Source: Acidobacteriota bacterium
GTDB lineage: Bacteria > Acidobacteriota > CAIWXX01
Assembly (NCBI GenBank): GCA_016191015.1
Contig: JACPPM010000284.1
Location: 1-35,117 of the forward strand
Length of the DNA: 35,117 bases
Direction of reading: 5' to 3'
Under the pieces are notes generated by a model. That model did no database searches. It had not been told where the DNA came from and saw nothing but the letters and a program-made list of their open reading frames with translations. Below are positions 1 through 7,552 of this stretch, in pieces. Numbering within the stretch: position 1 is the first letter of the stretch; each line of letters begins with the position of its first letter. Position numbers and translations under genes: made by a program.

Positions 1-189
1 GTCAATCGCCGGGCGCGGCGTGCTCGGGTCGCTTATGAAAGCCGTCCCACGCACGAGTCAACAAGGTCAAGCATCTCTTGACAGAAAGAAATCTCGACCC
101 CTTCGGTGCCACGATGAGCGTCGCATCTGCGCTGGGCCCGTCACTCAGGCTTTTCCCGCTTTTGCGTTTTTAATTTTGCATTTTTAATT
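1..189. other. Intergenic stretch, no gene recognised
   Basis: No convincing coding sequence is visible. One + frame stays open from base 2 to about 172, but its product resembles nothing I know and has no start within the window, so a gene tail cannot be excluded. The last 40 bases are AT-rich and repeat the words TTTTTAATT and TTTTGC. A TTGACA at 78-83 has no matching -10 box. Confidence 0.4.
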
Positions 190-222
190 CCTGAATCCGC
201 GCGTCTTACGCGCGGATTCAGG
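190..222. repeat. Perfect 14-bp inverted repeat upstream of csrA
   Basis: CCTGAATCCGCGCG (190-203) is the exact reverse complement of 209-222, with a 5-nt loop TCTTA. It is preceded by T-rich sequence and is not followed by a T tract on either strand, so it does not look like a standard intrinsic terminator. A second, 6-bp hairpin (GCAACC 224-229 with GGTTGC 235-240, loop TTTTC) follows directly and overlaps the csrA -35 region. Confidence 0.75.
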
Positions 223-236
223 GGCAACCTTTTCGG

Positions 237-264
237 TTGCGGCATCGCGGCGTTGGGCTATAAT
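237..264 (+). promoter_or_regulatory. Probable housekeeping promoter of csrA
   Basis: TTGCGG (237-242) and a perfect TATAAT (259-264) are separated by 16 nt. The -10 box ends only 16 nt before the csrA ATG, so the leader would be about 10 nt. The -35 half lies in the right arm of a small hairpin. Confidence 0.55.
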
Positions 265-280
265 CGCGACAGCAGGGCAC

Positions 281-520
281 ATGCTGGTATTTCATCGGAA
301 GAAAGAAGAGAAGATCATCATCGGCAATGAGATCGAGGTGCAGATTCTCCACATCCGGCGCGGGCAGGTTCAGATAGGCATCAGGGCCCCCCAGCACATC
401 TCTGTTTACCGGGACGAGGTTTACGAAGCCATCAAGCGTGAGAACGAGGCAGCCGTCAGATCGCAGATTCCCGATGCGGCCGCCCTGAAAAACCTCAGCA
501 GCAAGCTGCCCAAAGGCTGA
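281..520 (+). CDS. csrA: Carbon storage/translational regulator CsrA
   Basis: 79-residue CsrA/RsmA, a dimeric RNA-binding protein that binds GGA motifs in leader RNAs, usually to block translation. The start MLVFHRK, the IGNEIEV strand and the APQHISVYRDEVYEAI segment match the family. Arg6 and Arg44, the two RNA-contacting arginines, are present; the usual Leu4 is Phe. The C-terminal tail is longer than the roughly 61-residue E. coli protein. Only a weak AGGG lies before the ATG, consistent with a very short leader. In many bacteria csrA sits with flagellar genes and represses flagellin synthesis. Here the flagellin operon begins about 5 kb away on the other strand and its leader carries a good CsrA site (5412-5427). 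No fliW is visible in the window. Confidence 0.93.
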   Translation: MLVFHRKKEEKIIIGNEIEVQILHIRRGQVQIGIRAPQHISVYRDEVYEAIKRENEAAVRSQIPDAAALKNLSSKLPKG

Positions 521-710
521 GAAGGTGTGAAGGAATCATCCCGCAACCGCTCCCCCACGGTCGCGGCGCCGATTCGGAAGTCAGTGCAGAGCCGCGAGCG
601 TGAGCGAGCGGTCGAGGCCGCCATGCTCTCTCACCGTGCCAGGGGCGTCCGGGTGCCTGACAGATCGTGCCGCTCGCAAGGCTCGCCCCGTCTGCACGCG
701 GTCTGATCCC

Positions 711-1652
711 ATGCGTTTCGACATCCAGCCCATTACACGATTCACCGGGATAGAGTTGGCGGACATCCAGGCTCTGGAGGTCACCCGCTGGCGGGAGATG
801 CTCACCTGGGATTTCTCGCCCAGTGCCCGACTGGTGGCCGCGGCAATCGACCAGCGGCTTCTCGGGGGAGGCGTCCTGCTGTCGGCAGGTCGGCCTGTGG
901 GCTATTGTTACTACGTCAGGGATGAGAGCCGGGCCGCGGTTGGCTCGTTCTTCTACCTCGCAGATGCCGTCGACCCCGCCGCAGCCACAAGCCTCATCAA
1001 TGCAACACTCACCGAGCTCATCCACGATCGGCACATTCTACGCATCGAAGCGCAGCTCCCGGTATCTGATCGAGACATCACGCTCTCCGCTTTCCAGCAT
1101 CTCTCGTTCGCCGCCTACCCGCGTCTTTTCATGATGCGTGCCGTCGATGCGAGCAGGGACGTGGCGGTTGAGGCGGACGCGGGCCACATTCTCAGACCAT
1201 GGACACCGGATGATCTCGACGCTTCAGCCGCGCTCCTCACGGAAGCCTGTCAGGGAGAGATCGATACGGCCATCCATGTTCAATACTCATCACGCGATGG
1301 ATGCCGCGAATTCCTGGAAGACCTGCTGAGGCACCCGGGATGCGGGCAGTTCGACCCCGCCCTCTCACTCGCAGCGCTCAATCGGGCCACCGGAAGCCTC
1401 TGTGGGTTCATTCTCGGATCGCGCATTTCCCACGGCAACGCCCATGTTCCGCAAATCGCGGTCCACCCCGCCGTGTGGGGCCGCGGCATCGGACGCGCCC
1501 TCATGCGCGCGTTCCTCGCCCACACCCTCACGTCCGGATACACCGCCGCGTCCCTCAACGTCACCGAAGCGAACGCGCGCGCCGTGACTCTCTATCGCGA
1601 CCTGGGCCTGCGTGAGGCCCACCGATTCAACGCTTACGTGTTTCAGCGGTGA
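711..1652 (+). CDS. Two-domain GNAT-family N-acetyltransferase
   Basis: 313 residues if translation begins at the ATG at 711 (MRFDIQPITRF). The frame is open back to 600, but that extension looks like non-coding Arg/Pro-rich sequence. The C-terminal half is a clear GNAT domain: a strand ending VPQIAVHP, then the acetyl-CoA pyrophosphate loop WGRGIGRALM (the Q/RxxGxG/A motif), then the LNVTEANARAVTLYRDLGL helix and the final strand. The N-terminal half has the size of a second, degenerate GNAT fold without a clear acetyl-CoA loop. The substrate is unknown. It lies between csrA and the flagellar operon and converges on the latter, so a role in modifying flagellar or surface components is possible but unproven. 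Confidence 0.8.
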   Translation: MRFDIQPITRFTGIELADIQALEVTRWREMLTWDFSPSARLVAAAIDQRLLGGGVLLSAGRPVGYCYYVRDESRAAVGSFFYLADAVDPAAATSLINATLTELIHDRHILRIEAQLPVSDRDITLSAFQHLSFAAYPRLFMMRAVDASRDVAVEADAGHILRPWTPDDLDASAALLTEACQGEIDTAIHVQYSSRDGCREFLEDLLRHPGCGQFDPALSLAALNRATGSLCGFILGSRISHGNAHVPQIAVHPAVWGRGIGRALMRAFLAHTLTSGYTAASLNVTEANARAVTLYRDLGLREAHRFNAYVFQR

Positions 1653-1727
1653 GGGCATGCACGCGGTGTGGGGGATCCTGACTGGTGCGAGGGGCCCCTT
1701 CGCTTCGCTCAGGGCTCCGGCTCAGGA
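1653..1727. other. Convergent gap with a shared repeat word
   Basis: This gap separates the converging acetyltransferase and flagellar operon. It contains CCTTCGCTTCGCTCAGG at about 1698-1714, the same 17-nt word found in the right arm of the hairpin element at 28150-28245. It could be a fragment of that element. No clean terminator stem with a T tract is seen. Confidence 0.45.
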
Positions 1728-2147
1728 CTATGCTCTGCGTTCCAGGATCTGGGGTGCGCGTTCCTGCGGCAGGCCTCCGTACGCGTTGGCCACGCGCACG
1801 CCGGATGTCATGCTCTGGAGGTTGGCGAGTGACCCCTCCCGGAACTGTCGCATCCGATCCGCGGTCCGTGCAAAGTTCAGGACAATCGTAGAGACGAGCT
1901 GGCGCGCTTGTTCGGCTGCCGTTGCCAGGCGCGGATCGCCGGGGCGGACACCTGCTTTCGCTATCCTCTCGTCCACATCACGGACGCGATCTATGATCGC
2001 GCCGCAGACGTTCATCGAATCCTGGAGCTCAGTCGGCTTCATCTCGCCACCTCTCCGGCTCTGCTCCTCCGAGATCGACGCCAAGGCCTGCAGGTCGGAC
2101 AGTAGCTGCCCGTAGAGGATCATGGGATCGGCGCTCGACTGCGTCAT
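1728..2147 (-). CDS. Small helical flagellar protein, FliT-like chaperone
   Basis: 139 residues, almost entirely predicted helix, with no signal peptide and no catalytic motif. It is the last gene of the filament operon, and its start overlaps the fliS stop by 4 nt (ATGA), implying translational coupling. Position after fliS, size and helical character match FliT/FlgN-type export chaperones, which hold FliD or hook-associated proteins before secretion. Sequence similarity to a named family is weak by eye, so the name rests mainly on context. The ATG at 2147 is the natural start because of the coupling. Confidence 0.6.
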   Translation of the reverse strand: MTQSSADPMILYGQLLSDLQALASISEEQSRRGGEMKPTELQDSMNVCGAIIDRVRDVDERIAKAGVRPGDPRLATAAEQARQLVSTIVLNFARTADRMRQFREGSLANLQSMTSGVRVANAYGGLPQERAPQILERRA

Positions 2148-2620
2148 CCGAAAATCTCGAGCGGCGCCCGCTGCCCCGGCTGCTCGTACGCCGGAAGCGG
2201 CGTGAATGTGGGCAGCGATTCAGGTGCAATCTCAAGATCCGGCCGCCGCGCCAGCTCAGCCCATGCGTCCCGGATCGGCTTGATCAGCGAGATCACTTCG
2301 TCACACACTGCCGGGTCGAGCTGAAAGCTCGCCTCCAGCACCCTCCCGCTCATGTACGCGTACATCGCATCCATCCGGGCGGCGAAATCTCCACCTTCTT
2401 TCTGATTCAGGCACCCACGCAACTCGCCGATGATCGCCAGGACGCGATCGATCTTCATCGCCTTGGTCACGATATCCCGGTTCCTCATCGCTTCCTGCGC
2501 TTCGTGCAGGAACCGAACGGCGCCGTCAAACAGCATGACGATCAGCTCGTGCTTGTTCACCGTACCGACTTCGACCATTCGATACTGTTCGGTGGCCTGT
2601 GCGTACGGATTGCCTATCAT
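2144..2620 (-). CDS. fliS: Flagellar export chaperone FliS
   Basis: 158-residue FliS, which binds the C-terminal helix of unfolded flagellin in the cytoplasm and delivers it to the export gate. The start MIGNPYAQATEQYR matches the family's NAYxxxxxxY opening, and KHELIVMLFDGAVRFLHEAQEAM is the conserved second helix (xxLxxMLYDGxxxxLxxA). The last 35 residues form a proline-rich tail beyond the usual 125-135 residue length. It follows fliD by 25 nt and overlaps the FliT-like gene, so it is part of the filament operon. Confidence 0.92.
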   Translation of the reverse strand: MIGNPYAQATEQYRMVEVGTVNKHELIVMLFDGAVRFLHEAQEAMRNRDIVTKAMKIDRVLAIIGELRGCLNQKEGGDFAARMDAMYAYMSGRVLEASFQLDPAVCDEVISLIKPIRDAWAELARRPDLEIAPESLPTFTPLPAYEQPGQRAPLEIFG

Positions 2621-2645
2621 GTTTGCCTTCCCGTCGGCGTCAGAT

Positions 2646-4013
2646 CTAGGTAGATTGCAAACCCTGGAGGGTGGTTGTGAAGCTATTGAGCTGGCTCATG
2701 AGCTGGTCCACGGCTGCGAACTGTTGTACGAGCGCTTGCCGGTAAATTTCGGCCTGGCTCTCCAGCGTACTGATCCGATCGGAGAGGGTGTCAATCGAGT
2801 CGTTGAAGTTGGCCTCGGTCGTGTAGAGGATCCCGTCAGTGGCTGTCAGCGAGTTGATGGTCGAAACAAGCTTGTCGAACACCCCGTCAGCGCTTTCCGT
2901 ACCCTGGAAGAGGCTCTGGACGTCGGCCTCGTTCGAACTGAGCGCGTCGGTCAGAGTTGAGGAATCCAGCTCTAGGTTCCCGCTGCGGTCGAATGTGATT
3001 CCGACTTCGGCGAGATACGAATATGCGCCGCCGACGCTGACCGCGCTCCGCAAGTCCGATGTCACGCCGCTCCGCGTCGTCCGCAGCACCGCCTCGCCGG
3101 CCAGGGGGCCGGGTTGTTCCGTCGTTTCGCCGATCGTGTACTCGGCGTTGACATAGCTCGCGAAGTCATTGTACGTCGTGACGAAGTCCTGAACGGCGCT
3201 GACGATACTGGAGGTGTCGCGCGCGACGGTGAGCGTATGAGTGGTGGCCGCGTCCTCTGTGAGGAGGTTGAGTGTCACCCCGCTGATTGCATCGTCGACC
3301 GTGTTCGAGGCCCGTGTGATCGTCAACCCGTTGATCGTGAGCTCAGCATCTCTGGCATTGACGACATTGTCGGCCTGCGAATCGCCATAAATCCCATCGG
3401 TGTCCGTGTCGGTGAATGCGACGCCACTGCCCCCGGTCAGAGCATTTCCGGAGATTGTGAAGGCGTTGGTCAAACCGGTATCTTTGCCCGAGACGACGAG
3501 CTTGTACGCTCCGCCACCCGTGTCGATGACGTTCGCCGTGACACCGATCCCGGCGGTTTCGTTGATCTTGGTCGCGAGCTGCTGGATCGTCGTCGACTCG
3601 GTGATCGAGATCGTCTGTCCGTCGACGACGATCGAGCCGCCTGTGGCGACGACATCGTCGGGCGAGCCGTAGGTGGACGTGCTGACGGTGCTCTGAGCCT
3701 TCGCGAGGAAGCTCACTTTGACCGAATACGACCCCACGGCCGCGCCATCGCCGGCGCTCGCCGTGAATACTGATGTGTCCGATGACGTTGCCGTCGTGGC
3801 GAGAAAGAGCAGGGAGGAGTTGACTGTCTGCGCCTTGCTCTTGATGGCGTCGATCCGGCTTTTCAGGGTTCCGAGCGAGTCGAGTTTCAGCTCGATGTTA
3901 TTCTGCTGCTCCTGCGCGAGCAGGATCGGAGCGCGCTGCTGCTGTACGAGCACGCTGATGATTGAGCTGAAATCGACGTTGTTGAAACCGCTGAAAGTGA
4001 TCGGGCTCGACAT
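2646..4013 (-). CDS. fliD: Flagellar filament cap protein FliD (HAP2)
   Basis: 455 residues. FliD forms the cap at the filament tip under which flagellin subunits fold. The N-terminal heptad region begins MSSPITFSGFNNVDFSSIISVLV, the FliD_N pattern of a short leader followed by GlyxxSGxD-like residues and a helix. The middle is Thr/Ser/Gly-rich beta domain sequence. The C-terminal 100 residues return to heptad helices, including FNDSIDTLSDRISTLESQAE. Length is normal for the family. Its start is preceded by GAGG 8-9 nt upstream. A strong hairpin (4032-4055) separates it from flaG, suggesting partial termination or RNA processing before fliD. Confidence 0.92.
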   Translation of the reverse strand: MSSPITFSGFNNVDFSSIISVLVQQQRAPILLAQEQQNNIELKLDSLGTLKSRIDAIKSKAQTVNSSLLFLATTATSSDTSVFTASAGDGAAVGSYSVKVSFLAKAQSTVSTSTYGSPDDVVATGGSIVVDGQTISITESTTIQQLATKINETAGIGVTANVIDTGGGAYKLVVSGKDTGLTNAFTISGNALTGGSGVAFTDTDTDGIYGDSQADNVVNARDAELTINGLTITRASNTVDDAISGVTLNLLTEDAATTHTLTVARDTSSIVSAVQDFVTTYNDFASYVNAEYTIGETTEQPGPLAGEAVLRTTRSGVTSDLRSAVSVGGAYSYLAEVGITFDRSGNLELDSSTLTDALSSNEADVQSLFQGTESADGVFDKLVSTINSLTATDGILYTTEANFNDSIDTLSDRISTLESQAEIYRQALVQQFAAVDQLMSQLNSFTTTLQGLQST

Positions 4014-4031
4014 TTCAGACCTCGAAAGATC

Positions 4032-4055
4032 GGGGGCGGGAGGATTCCCGCCCCC
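4032..4055 (-). terminator. GC-rich hairpin between flaG and fliD
   Basis: GGGGGCGGGA (4032-4041) pairs perfectly with 4046-4055 across a 4-nt loop, a 10-bp nearly all-GC stem. On the transcribed minus strand it is followed by GATCTTTCG, a poor T tract. It may be a leaky terminator, an mRNA-end stabiliser for flagellin-flaG RNA, or a processing boundary. Confidence 0.55.
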
Positions 4056-4098
4056 TTCTGATTGTTGTGGTCCTGACCAGCCTGCCGCTCATCGCCTA

Positions 4099-4497
4099 TT
4101 ATATCCGCTCGTCGACCATGTTTCCCTGGGCCTTTTCCATTGCCTGTGCGAGCTTGAGGATCTCCTCGGGTGGATACTGTCTGAGGACTTCCTTCGTCTC
4201 CGGATCAAGGATCTTCACGATGACCTGATCACTGCTCGCGTCGCGTTCGAAGCTGAGGATCGTGTTTTGCGTCTTGAGAAACTTCTGGATCGATTCCTGG
4301 ATGTGCGATGAGGACGGCGGGGTCGCCGGGGTCTGGCTGTTTTTCTCAGCCACCGGCATAGGCTCCGGAAGCGACACTTGGTTGTCGGCCTTCCTGGAGA
4401 CGTCGGCCGGCGTCGAGGCGCCCCTGACGTTCTCGCCGCGCGCGGCGGGGGCAGGTCCCGACACCGAGACCGGTACGATCGCCGCCGCTGTACTCAT
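4099..4497 (-). CDS. flaG: FlaG family flagellar protein
   Basis: 132 residues from the ATG at 4497. A GTG at 4506 and an ATG at 4503 lie in frame upstream, but AGGTGAT at 4503-4509 (minus strand) is an excellent ribosome site for the 4497 start and overlaps the other two. FlaG proteins affect filament length in several bacteria. The first 60 residues are low-complexity Ala/Pro/Ser-rich. The second half is the FlaG domain: helix IQESIQKFLKTQNTILSFE, then strands VIVKILDPETKEVLRQYPPEEILKL. It sits between flagellin and fliD, the common family position. Confidence 0.88.
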   Translation of the reverse strand: MSTAAAIVPVSVSGPAPAARGENVRGASTPADVSRKADNQVSLPEPMPVAEKNSQTPATPPSSSHIQESIQKFLKTQNTILSFERDASSDQVIVKILDPETKEVLRQYPPEEILKLAQAMEKAQGNMVDERI

Positions 4498-4571
4498 TTC
4501 CATCACCTTTCATCCCCCGTTCCGGAGACCAGGATCACTCCCGGCCTCCGGCGCGGATCTCAGAATCGCTC

Positions 4572-5387
4572 CTACCTCAGGAGGGCCAGGACATTGGCTG
4601 CGGCAGCGTTGGACTGCGCCAACGATGCGATACCGCTCTGGCTCAGGATCGAGTACTTGGCCAGGTTCGACGATTCCAGCGCGAAGTTTGCGTCACGGAT
4701 GATGCCTTCAGCCGCCTGTGTGTTCGTGATCTGGGACTTGACCAGGCTGATGGCGAAGCCGAGCCTGTTCTCGGCGGATCCGATGGTGCCCTGCGCGGTG
4801 CCGGCCGTGGCCAGTGCCGTGGCGAGAGTCGTGACGGCCGTCTGCGCGCCGGCGACGGTGGAGATGTCGAGTGCGCCGATGGCCAGACCCGCGCTGTCGA
4901 CCGGCTGACTGTTGTTGAAGCTCACGACCGTGGTGCCGCTCGGACCACCCACGAATACGGATTGCTGGCCGAGGAACGTGCCGCCGGTCTGCATGCCGGC
5001 TGCCGTCGCCTCGCGGTCGATTTCAGTTCTGATCTGCGTGAACTCCGCGTTCAGGGTCGTCCGGCTGCCCTGGAAGGTACCCGATGCCGACTGGGCGGCC
5101 AGGGTGGACATTCGGTCGAGCAGCAAGCTGATGTTGTTGATACCCGAGTCGACGATCTGAAGCCTGCTCAGACCCTCATTCGCGTTGCGCTCGCCCTGGC
5201 TGAAAACCGACACCTGCGTGCGGTAGCTGTTGGCAACAGCCAAGCCGGCAGCGTCGTCGCCGGACTTGTTGATTCTGTAGCCGCTGGAGAGCTTGGCGAG
5301 AGTCGAATTGAGGCTGATCTGGGTGAGAGAGAGGTACCGGTTCGCCTCGAGCGAGGCGATGTTGTTGACTACCGAAAAGGTTCCCAT
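4572..5387 (-). CDS. fliC: Flagellin, compact form
   Basis: 271-residue filament subunit. The N-terminal D0/D1 region (NNIASLEANRYL, LAKLSSGYRINKSGDDAAGLAVAN) and C-terminal D1/D0 region (ending NAAAANVLALLR) are typical. The surface-exposed D2/D3 insertion is almost absent, so this is a minimal flagellin. The start is preceded by GGAGGA at 5394-5399. First gene of the operon, followed by flaG, fliD, fliS and a FliT-like gene. A sigma-28 promoter lies at 5515-5541, giving a leader of about 120 nt with a predicted CsrA hairpin, so both transcriptional timing and translation appear controlled. Confidence 0.96.
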   Translation of the reverse strand: MGTFSVVNNIASLEANRYLSLTQISLNSTLAKLSSGYRINKSGDDAAGLAVANSYRTQVSVFSQGERNANEGLSRLQIVDSGINNISLLLDRMSTLAAQSASGTFQGSRTTLNAEFTQIRTEIDREATAAGMQTGGTFLGQQSVFVGGPSGTTVVSFNNSQPVDSAGLAIGALDISTVAGAQTAVTTLATALATAGTAQGTIGSAENRLGFAISLVKSQITNTQAAEGIIRDANFALESSNLAKYSILSQSGIASLAQSNAAAANVLALLR

Positions 5388-5393
5388 TGTTTT

Positions 5394-5400
5394 CCTCCGT
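5394..5400 (-). promoter_or_regulatory. Flagellin ribosome site overlapping a GGA motif
   Basis: Read on the minus strand this is ACGGAGG, placing an ANGGA CsrA core directly on the flagellin Shine-Dalgarno sequence, about 20 nt downstream of the hairpin-displayed core at 5412-5427. Two cores at this spacing could be bridged by one CsrA dimer. Confidence 0.55.
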
Positions 5401-5411
5401 GAAAATTGATC

Positions 5412-5427
5412 CCGACGTCCTTGTCGG
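5412..5427 (-). promoter_or_regulatory. Predicted CsrA-binding hairpin in the flagellin leader
   Basis: On the transcribed strand CCGAC (5427-5423) pairs with GTCGG (5416-5412), leaving the loop AAGGAC. The run CGACAAGGACGU matches 9 of 12 positions of the published in-vitro-selected CsrA consensus RUACARGGAUGU, with the core in the loop as preferred. A further ANGGA core (AGGGA) lies at 5484-5488. Confidence 0.6.
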
Positions 5428-5514
5428 AAATTGATGTGTTGCTACCGCGTCCTGAGATCTTCTGAGTTCCTGCCGCTCTCACCTCCCTTGATCATATTTC
5501 GCATAACACCTATC

Positions 5515-5541
5515 GTATCGACAGACCGGGCGAAAACTTTA
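5515..5541 (-). promoter_or_regulatory. Sigma-28 (FliA) promoter of the flagellin operon
   Basis: On the minus strand TAAAGTTT (5541-5534), an 11-nt spacer and GTCGATAC (5522-5515). The sigma-28 consensus is TAAAGTTT-N11-GCCGATAA: the -35 block matches 8 of 8, the spacer is exact and the -10 block matches 6 of 8. The start of transcription would fall near 5508. Confidence 0.82.
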
Positions 5542-5711
5542 GCCCGGTGGGTTCTCACCAGCAAAGTGTTGACACGAATTAGCGAGAATTCGCGAATGGG
5601 TTTGATCTCCTCCGATCCTCTGAGGAAGGCAGGGAGGGAACGCCCTCTCGGACGCTCCGAAGGGCACGGAAACGCTCTCACGCTCTCCCGCGCGGCGCAG
5701 CCGCGGCGCGT

Positions 5712-6782
5712 TCAGTGCGCCTTGTAGAATTCCGATTTCACGTAGCGGGCGTAGCCGTGCTTCAGGATGACGGCGCAAACGGCGACTGTTGGTACGGCCA
5801 GAAGCATCCCGATAAATCCGAAAAGATTGCCGCCTGTGATCACGGCGAGCATGACGATCACAGGGTTGAGCCCGACGCTGTCCCCGACGATGCGGGGCCC
5901 GATCACGGTGCCCTCGAGCGTCTGCGCCAGCACGAAGACCCCGCCGGTCATTGCCATGAGCTTGAGGTCGTGATGGTGCATGAATGAGAAGAGCATTGCG
6001 CCGGATGCACTTGTGATCGTGCCGACGTAGGGGATCAGGTTTCCATAACCGCCCAGAAGAGCCCAGAAAAGTGCCATCGGCACACCCAGGAGGCTCAACC
6101 CGATTCCGTACATCACCGCAAGAATGGTGCAGACAGTGAGTTGACCACGCACAAACGCGTTCAGCACTCCCTCGATTTCTCTCAGCAGCTCCTGTGCGCC
6201 CTTGCGGCGCCGTGGCGGGATCAGCTCGTAAAAGCGGCTCCTGAGCTTCTGAATGTCTCGCAGAAGGAAATAGGTCATGATCGGGATGAGGATGAGATTG
6301 AGCAGGCCCAGGATGAGGTTGACGATGCTGCTGAAGGTTCGAGTGACAAAGGTGGCGAGCGGAGCCATCATCTTCGGGGCGTTGGCCCTCGCCGTCTCGA
6401 TTGCCTTTTGCGTCAGGCTCTCGACTCCCCCGGGGTACACATGGTCGAGACGCTCGATGTAGGGCTTCGCGTAGGTTGCGATCTGTGTCGAGTATCGAGG
6501 CAGGTCAGCAAGTGCCGCCTGGATCTCGCGACCAATTGCGGGAATGAGCCAGAGGAGGATCAAGATCAGAATTCCGGCGGCCAGGGCCATGATCGAGATG
6601 CTCGACACCGGTCTCGGAACCCGCCGGGCAGCCAAAGACTCGACGACGGGGTCGAGAAGGTACGCGAAGACGAGGGCGATGAGCAGCGGCACGAGGACGG
6701 GGTGGAGGATGTAGATCAGAAGGCCGCCCACCGCCACAGCAATTGCGGCCGACGCCCAACGTCGCGTCGTCGCGGTGTTCAT
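5712..6782 (-). CDS. AI-2E family (PerM/YdiK-type) membrane transporter
   Basis: 356 residues with about eight hydrophobic segments, arranged as in the AI-2E/PerM family: an N-terminal membrane group, a long extracytoplasmic-type segment (about residues 75-155, EIQAALADLPRYSTQIATYA and following), then a C-terminal group. The family signatures PYVGTITSASGAML and GPRIVGDSVGLNPVIVMLAV are present. Members export diverse small molecules or act as ion antiporters, so the substrate cannot be told from sequence. It starts 4 nt after the pgsA stop and should be cotranscribed with it. The 3' side has no clear terminator. Confidence 0.85.
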   Translation of the reverse strand: MNTATTRRWASAAIAVAVGGLLIYILHPVLVPLLIALVFAYLLDPVVESLAARRVPRPVSSISIMALAAGILILILLWLIPAIGREIQAALADLPRYSTQIATYAKPYIERLDHVYPGGVESLTQKAIETARANAPKMMAPLATFVTRTFSSIVNLILGLLNLILIPIMTYFLLRDIQKLRSRFYELIPPRRRKGAQELLREIEGVLNAFVRGQLTVCTILAVMYGIGLSLLGVPMALFWALLGGYGNLIPYVGTITSASGAMLFSFMHHHDLKLMAMTGGVFVLAQTLEGTVIGPRIVGDSVGLNPVIVMLAVITGGNLFGFIGMLLAVPTVAVCAVILKHGYARYVKSEFYKAH

Positions 6783-6786
6783 GGCG

Positions 6787-7341
6787 TTACTCGTCGCTGC
6801 CCGAGAGCCGCGGGAGAGTTGACAAGTAGTGGAATCCGGACAGGAGTGTCATGCCGAGGACCGTCACGAATACCCACTGAATCGCAGCCGGATGGACCGC
6901 AAGATAGTTCAGCAGGAGGACGAGGAAAACGGCAGATACCTGAACGAAGGTTGCGACCTTGCCCAGGGATGTCGGCGGGAAACGACGGCGGCCATGGGTC
7001 ATATGGATGATCAACGCAGCCAGAACGATGATGAAGTCGCGCCCGATGACGAGTATCGTCAGCCACATCGGGATCGTGTTCGCCGGGTTGATCGACGGAA
7101 TCGCAAGCAGGATGTAGCCCGAGGTGATCAGAAGCTTGTCCGCCATCGGATCCAGAAAGGCGCCAAGAGCAGTCTTCTGGTTGAGGCGCCGCGCCAGGTA
7201 TCCGTCAAAGGCGTCGGTGAGGCCAGCCAGAAGAAACACACCGAGCGCCCACCCAGGCTCGTTGTAGATGAGAGCAATGATAAACACCGGCACGATGGCC
7301 ATCCGGAGAAGCGTCAGTTGGTTCGGAAAGGTCAGTATCAT
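6787..7341 (-). CDS. pgsA: CDP-diacylglycerol-glycerol-3-phosphate 3-phosphatidyltransferase
   Basis: 184-residue integral membrane enzyme that joins CDP-diacylglycerol and glycerol-3-phosphate to give phosphatidylglycerol phosphate, the committed step to phosphatidylglycerol and cardiolipin. The CDP-alcohol phosphotransferase motif DG(x2)AR(x8)G(x3)D(x3)D is complete in DGYLARRLNQKTALGAFLDP followed by MAD. Opening NQLTLLRMAIVPVF is typical of PgsA. Five or six membrane helices. There is no Shine-Dalgarno sequence, and a good promoter lies only 14 nt upstream, so the message may be nearly leaderless. It leads an operon with the AI-2E-type transporter. Confidence 0.9.
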   Translation of the reverse strand: MILTFPNQLTLLRMAIVPVFIIALIYNEPGWALGVFLLAGLTDAFDGYLARRLNQKTALGAFLDPMADKLLITSGYILLAIPSINPANTIPMWLTILVIGRDFIIVLAALIIHMTHGRRRFPPTSLGKVATFVQVSAVFLVLLLNYLAVHPAAIQWVFVTVLGMTLLSGFHYLSTLPRLSGSDE

Positions 7342-7355
7342 TGCTGCTGGTGGGT

Positions 7356-7385
7356 ACTATACGAAAAACAGGCAGGAGCGTTCAA
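7356..7385 (-). promoter_or_regulatory. Promoter of pgsA
   Basis: On the minus strand TTGAAC (7385-7380), an 18-nt spacer and TATAGT (7361-7356). The -10 box ends 14 nt before the pgsA ATG at 7341, so the leader would be about 8 nt and carries no ribosome site. Confidence 0.6.
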
Positions 7386-7552
7386 TAGTGTGGGAAACGC
7401 GGAATGCAGGCCAAGCGAAAGCCGGTCACACTGAGGAACTCTCCTCGGGCGACCGCCGACTGATCTCGGGCCCTTCCGCGAGTAGAGCAGAACCATCCCC
7501 CGTCGGCGCGCCGCCGGCTTCAAGCTGTCGATGCCGCAGAGGTGCCGGGCTG

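Noticed and set aside
78-83. TTGACA as a -35 box upstream of csrA
   Set aside because: No -10-like hexamer occurs 16-18 nt downstream, and a better promoter lies at 237-264.
190-222. The csrA-upstream hairpin as an intrinsic terminator
   Set aside because: No T tract follows on either transcribed strand; the T-rich sequence is on the wrong side for + strand termination, and on the minus strand it reads as A-rich.
3114-3773. A 219-codon + strand frame within fliD
   Set aside because: The composition (Arg/Asp/Val-rich) is typical of antisense shadows in GC-rich DNA; fliD is clear on the other strand.
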